Of a stretch of DNA of 64,000 nt, positions 62,757-64,000 are shown in pieces; position 1 is the first letter of the stretch, and each line of letters opens with the position of its first letter. The notes beneath the pieces are model-generated. The model was not told where the DNA came from, did not search any database, and was given only the letters and a program-made list of their open reading frames with translations. Origin of the DNA: Chromobacterium piscinae (GTDB lineage Bacteria; Pseudomonadota; Gammaproteobacteria; Burkholderiales; Chromobacteriaceae); the NCBI RefSeq assembly GCF_021129175.1, contig NZ_JAJOHV010000025.1, positions 62,001 to 126,000 of the forward strand, read 5' to 3'. The translations under genes were made by a program, and so were the position numbers.

Positions 62757-63448
62757 TCGAGACCCTTTCCAAGCACTGGCATTACCTGACCTTGGCCGTG
62801 GCCGTGGCGATATCCGGCGTTGCCCATCTGACGGAGCAACCGGCCAAGCGGCCTACCGGATGGGTCGGGGTGGATACCCACGTAGGCAAAACCGATGGTT
62901 TCCAAGCGCTGCAAACGGTGCAGAACTCCGCCTTGATGGCAATACGCAACGGCGGAAAGCTCGTTGTGTTTCCGGAGGCGGTCGGCGGGGATTGGGATCT
63001 GAATCGCCTCTACTGGAGCGGCTATGAGCATGCTATGGCTCGGCGCGGCGTAACGGTGCTGATTGGCGCAGAGAAGCGACTGGACGATCGACGGCGGGTC
63101 AACGCATTGTTCTCGGTTGGCGCGCAGCCCAACATGGTACTGCATAGCCGCGTGCCAGTTCCGCTGGGCATGTGGAACCCGTGGTCGAAAACACGCCACT
63201 TCGTTAGTGATTGGGCCGGTACTGGCACGATCAAGATCAGAGACCAGCGCGTGCTCTACCTGATCTGTTATGAGCAGCTACTGATGTGGCCCGTCCTGCG
63301 CGGGCTCTGGAATAAACCTACGATCATCGTCGGCTCGTCCAACGCCTGGTGGTCAAAGGGCACCACAATTCCGGGGATTCAGAATGCAACGCTGGAAGCC
63401 TGGGGACGGCTATTCAAGATCCCATTGGTTACGGCGGTAAACACCTGA
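62753..63448 (+). CDS. traB: TraB-like protein, nitrilase-fold half
   Basis: The product is 231 residues. A short hydrophobic N-terminal segment (HYLTLAVAVAISGVAHL) is followed by a carbon-nitrogen hydrolase fold. The catalytic Glu is in LVVFPEAVGGDW, the Lys position region is SRVPVPLGMWNPW, and the nucleophile is in YLICYEQLLMWP. TraB of Agrobacterium enhances conjugation and is Lnt-like. The C-terminus ends soon after the fold (LVTAVNT), somewhat short. A strong terminator follows, so this ends the operon. Confidence 0.75.
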   Translation: MIETLSKHWHYLTLAVAVAISGVAHLTEQPAKRPTGWVGVDTHVGKTDGFQALQTVQNSALMAIRNGGKLVVFPEAVGGDWDLNRLYWSGYEHAMARRGVTVLIGAEKRLDDRRRVNALFSVGAQPNMVLHSRVPVPLGMWNPWSKTRHFVSDWAGTGTIKIRDQRVLYLICYEQLLMWPVLRGLWNKPTIIVGSSNAWWSKGTTIPGIQNATLEAWGRLFKIPLVTAVNT

Positions 63449-63459
63449 CCCCTGAAAAA

Positions 63460-63489
63460 GAAAGCTCCGAGTGGGCGCTCGGAGCTTTC
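63460..63489 (+). terminator. Rho-independent-type terminator
   Basis: GAAAGCTCCGAG and CTCGGAGCTTTC are perfect 12-bp arms with a six-base loop, preceded by AAAAA. It closes the traB-like operon. Confidence 0.85.
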
Positions 63490-63727
63490 TCAGACTGGCC
63501 GCAGTGCGGTTTCGCAATGACACCAGGTACAACGCATTTAGGATTTTTATTCTACTGATTTTTAAGCATTGGCTCAAGCCAGGGACTTATATGATCGAGC
63601 AGGCCATGTATATGTAAAAATATATGATTAATATTGTATCAACATACTTGCCGAGTTCTCGGTAAAGTTCCAAAGGAAGGTAGTCTCCACGCGAAGCAAG
63701 GGCAGGATGAGGCATCCTGGTCAGTGA

Positions 63728-63961
63728 ACGGGTGGTGTACGTCTATGATAGCCACCATTCGGAAGGTGAACGCTTATGAGAGCGCTCAACCAGTAAATGG
63801 GGCTTTCGTGCGTCCTATAGCCATCAAAAACGTACACCTTTCTCAGCAAACTAGCGATTTCCAACGCTCCGACGTGGCATCCAGAGGTCTACAACGTGGA
63901 TTCGATCACAAACGTTCACCTTGCTCAGCTACTGAGATCATAAAGGTTCACCGTTCTGGCC
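63728..63961. repeat. Iteron-like repeats, candidate oriV
   Basis: Five related 22-25-bp units are seen. Three are direct (63823-63847, 63905-63929, 63937-63961), sharing ATCAnAAACGTnCACCTT and then CTCAGC in the first two. Two are inverted (63728-63749 and 63758-63780), with GGTG(A/T)AC cores. They lie beside an AT-rich tract. The arrangement suggests initiator binding sites. Confidence 0.65.
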
Positions 63962-64000
63962 CAACATCCCGCAAACCCAATAACGACGTGGGTTGTGACT

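Larger units (their letters stand above)
63449..64000. other. Non-coding region with candidate replication origin
   Basis: After the terminator at 63460-63489 no gene is supported to the window end. An AT-rich tract at about 63590-63650 precedes five iteron-like repeats (63728-63961). A replication initiator gene is not visible and may lie just beyond. Confidence 0.6.

Noticed and set aside
1-64000. CRISPR arrays, tRNA or rRNA genes, insertion sequences, integrases
   Set aside because: Looked for and not seen: no regularly spaced direct repeats, no tRNA-like T-loop segments, no transposase or integrase motifs in the translated frames.

Overview
The window is a large piece of a conjugative plasmid (or plasmid-like integrative element) backbone from a Gram-negative bacterium, most likely a beta- or gammaproteobacterium. 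Support comes from a P-type (IncP/RK2-like) mating apparatus, KORA/TrfB-type and KfrB-type regulators, a kla (TelA) operon, an RP4-like oriT, type VI secretion cargo and generally high GC. No ribosomal genes, tRNAs, integrase or transposase were seen. The nearest logic is RK2, but the gene order is different and many proteins carry extra domains.

Layout. 1-2.45 kb: end of a mating-pair-formation operon (TrbF tail, TrbG, TrbI). 2.7-5.9 kb: small ribbon-helix-helix-like regulators and parA/parB. 5.9-9.1 kb: FkbM-like methyltransferase, a periplasmic molybdopterin-fold protein and a hybrid histidine kinase. 9.2-11.3 kb (minus): a type VI cargo cassette (two PAAR proteins, putative cell-wall effector, putative immunity protein). 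11.5-12.4 kb: HTH-receiver regulator beside an operator-rich gap. 12.8-22.5 kb: HerA-like ATPase, three KfrB-domain proteins (one with a KORA-type HTH, one with ankyrin repeats) and an ArdC-Toprim fusion. 22.5-28.8 kb: PilT-like ATPase, coupling protein, second FkbM-like methyltransferase, lytic transglycosylase. 28.8-31.7 kb: receiver-PAS-GGDEF-EAL protein and an Mrr-like nuclease. 31.8-42 kb (minus): giant methylase-helicase, relaxase and MobC. 42-42.5 kb: oriT. 42.5-48 kb: oriT-proximal HTH protein, metallopeptidase, small regulator, kla operon. 48-56.8 kb: zinc-ribbon/ATPase/multi-HTH trio, two DNA methyltransferases, an orphan M41-like membrane protease. 56.9-63.4 kb: KORA-type repressor, DUF6573-like protein, two ParA-like ATPases (TraL type), TraM-like protein and a split TraB. 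63.7-64 kb: iteron-like repeats, a candidate replication origin.

The main unifying signal is a 16-bp near-palindrome, TTTTCACTGGTGAAAA (or its complement). It is present in eight perfect and four one-mismatch copies at gene boundaries across the whole window. One copy contains the start codon of the KORA-type repressor. A second palindrome, TGTTGAATATTCAACA, flanks a small regulator at 44.5 kb and recurs before a DNA methyltransferase at 51.8 kb. I infer two plasmid-wide regulatory circuits comparable in logic to the RK2 Kor network. KfrB-like modules (six copies in five proteins) and HARP/DUF5710-like modules (four proteins) recur through the mobilization and establishment genes.

Functional names rest on motif and family recognition by eye. 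No database search was run.
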